Shown here: piece by piece, positions 63,821-64,000 of the stretch | How positions within the stretch are numbered: the first letter of the stretch is position 1 | Layout of the letters: each line of letters starts with the position of its first letter | From: Streptomyces chrestomyceticus JCM 4735 | GTDB taxonomy: Bacteria; Actinomycetota; Actinomycetes; Streptomycetales; Streptomycetaceae | NCBI RefSeq assembly: GCF_003865135.1 | Contig: NZ_BHZC01000001.1 | Coordinates: 4,774,001 to 4,838,000, forward strand | Length of the DNA stretch: 64,000 nt | Reading direction: 5' to 3' | Notes under the pieces: generated by a model | The model's database searches: none | Told to the model about the DNA's origin: nothing | The model's input: only the letters and a program-made list of their open reading frames with translations | Program-made: the position numbers and the translations under genes

Positions 63821-64000
63821 GTGGCGGCTCCAGAGGTCGGGCAGGGCGGCGCGGGTTCTTTGGTGTGTCCGGAGGCAGGGTATCGAGTCTAGTTTTGGTT
63901 AGAGGTTGTAGCTATAGTGAGTGATGCAAGCGCGGGGCGTCGTGGTGCGGCGTTCCGCGGTCCTTCGTGCTTCTTCGAGGTCAGGGGTCTCTCATGTCCG
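63821..64000. other. right-edge region with probable start of a rightward gene
   Basis: An A/T-rich stretch (63885-63920) with TATAGT at 63913-63918 is a likely -10 for a rightward gene; an ATG at 63994 after AGGGGTCTCTC may be its start. Too little is visible to identify it. Confidence 0.35.

Overview
The window is about 72% G+C with strong G/C third-position bias, many GTG starts and abutting GTGA/ATGA/TGATG gene junctions. It carries the FHA-PP2C-SEDS-PBP-PASTA-kinase cluster, a PafE/Bpa-type proteasome activator, two branched-chain dehydrogenase operons and a XRE(DUF5753)/DUF397 developmental-type locus. This is a Streptomyces (or very close actinomycete) core-chromosome segment. From memory the gene order resembles the S. 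coelicolor region around SCO3848 to SCO3815, with accessory genes inserted.

Layout. 1-7804 (minus): PASTA Ser/Thr kinase (cut by the left edge), penicillin-binding protein, SEDS glycosyltransferase, PP2C phosphatase and two FHA proteins, a cell-wall growth and signalling operon. 7805-8770: non-coding, then tRNA-Leu(CAG) with a terminator. 8873-17152: regulator/target pairs (LysR/MFS, histidine kinase/response regulator, HxlR/azoreductase, MarR/membrane exporter-like protein). 17574-21901: a DUF2252 gene split by a roughly 900-bp repetitive insertion, a repetitive leader ORF, a J-domain protein and a rhodanese. 21924-34241: phenylacetate catabolism (paaABCDE, paaN, paaH and a TetR regulator) with an acyl-CoA dehydrogenase and a DUF5819/HTTM membrane pair inside it. 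34301-38866: Lrp regulator and a first branched-chain 2-oxoacid dehydrogenase operon. 38912-45531: molybdenum cofactor genes, a K+ channel, a quinone reductase and a Pro-rich surface protein. 45681-51941: Bpa, two divergent Ser/Thr kinases, a phosphotransferase and a PPOX-fold protein. 52192-56868: DevR-like regulator and a second dehydrogenase operon. 56974-64000: small secreted proteins, a GNAT-NUDIX fusion, an ATPase/XRE/DUF397 cluster, LysR/beta-propeller pair and a TetR regulator.

How it fits together. Three near-identical 18-bp palindromes lie before paaA, between paaN and paaH, and before the first dehydrogenase operon. The TetR protein at 33654-34241 therefore probably ties phenylacetate use to branched-chain 2-oxoacid oxidation. 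The Lrp regulator beside that operon carries the only TTA codon I found, which would place it under bldA control. Neither dehydrogenase operon has its own E3.

Caution. Six genes show apparent frameshifts (11220-13144, 17574-19878, 19910-21546, 27835-29330, 37276-38866, 58184-58632). The four simple cases each look like one missing base, and most lie at G or C runs, so assembly errors must be excluded before any is called a true pseudogene. Domain family names are from recognition of motifs by eye; no database search was run.
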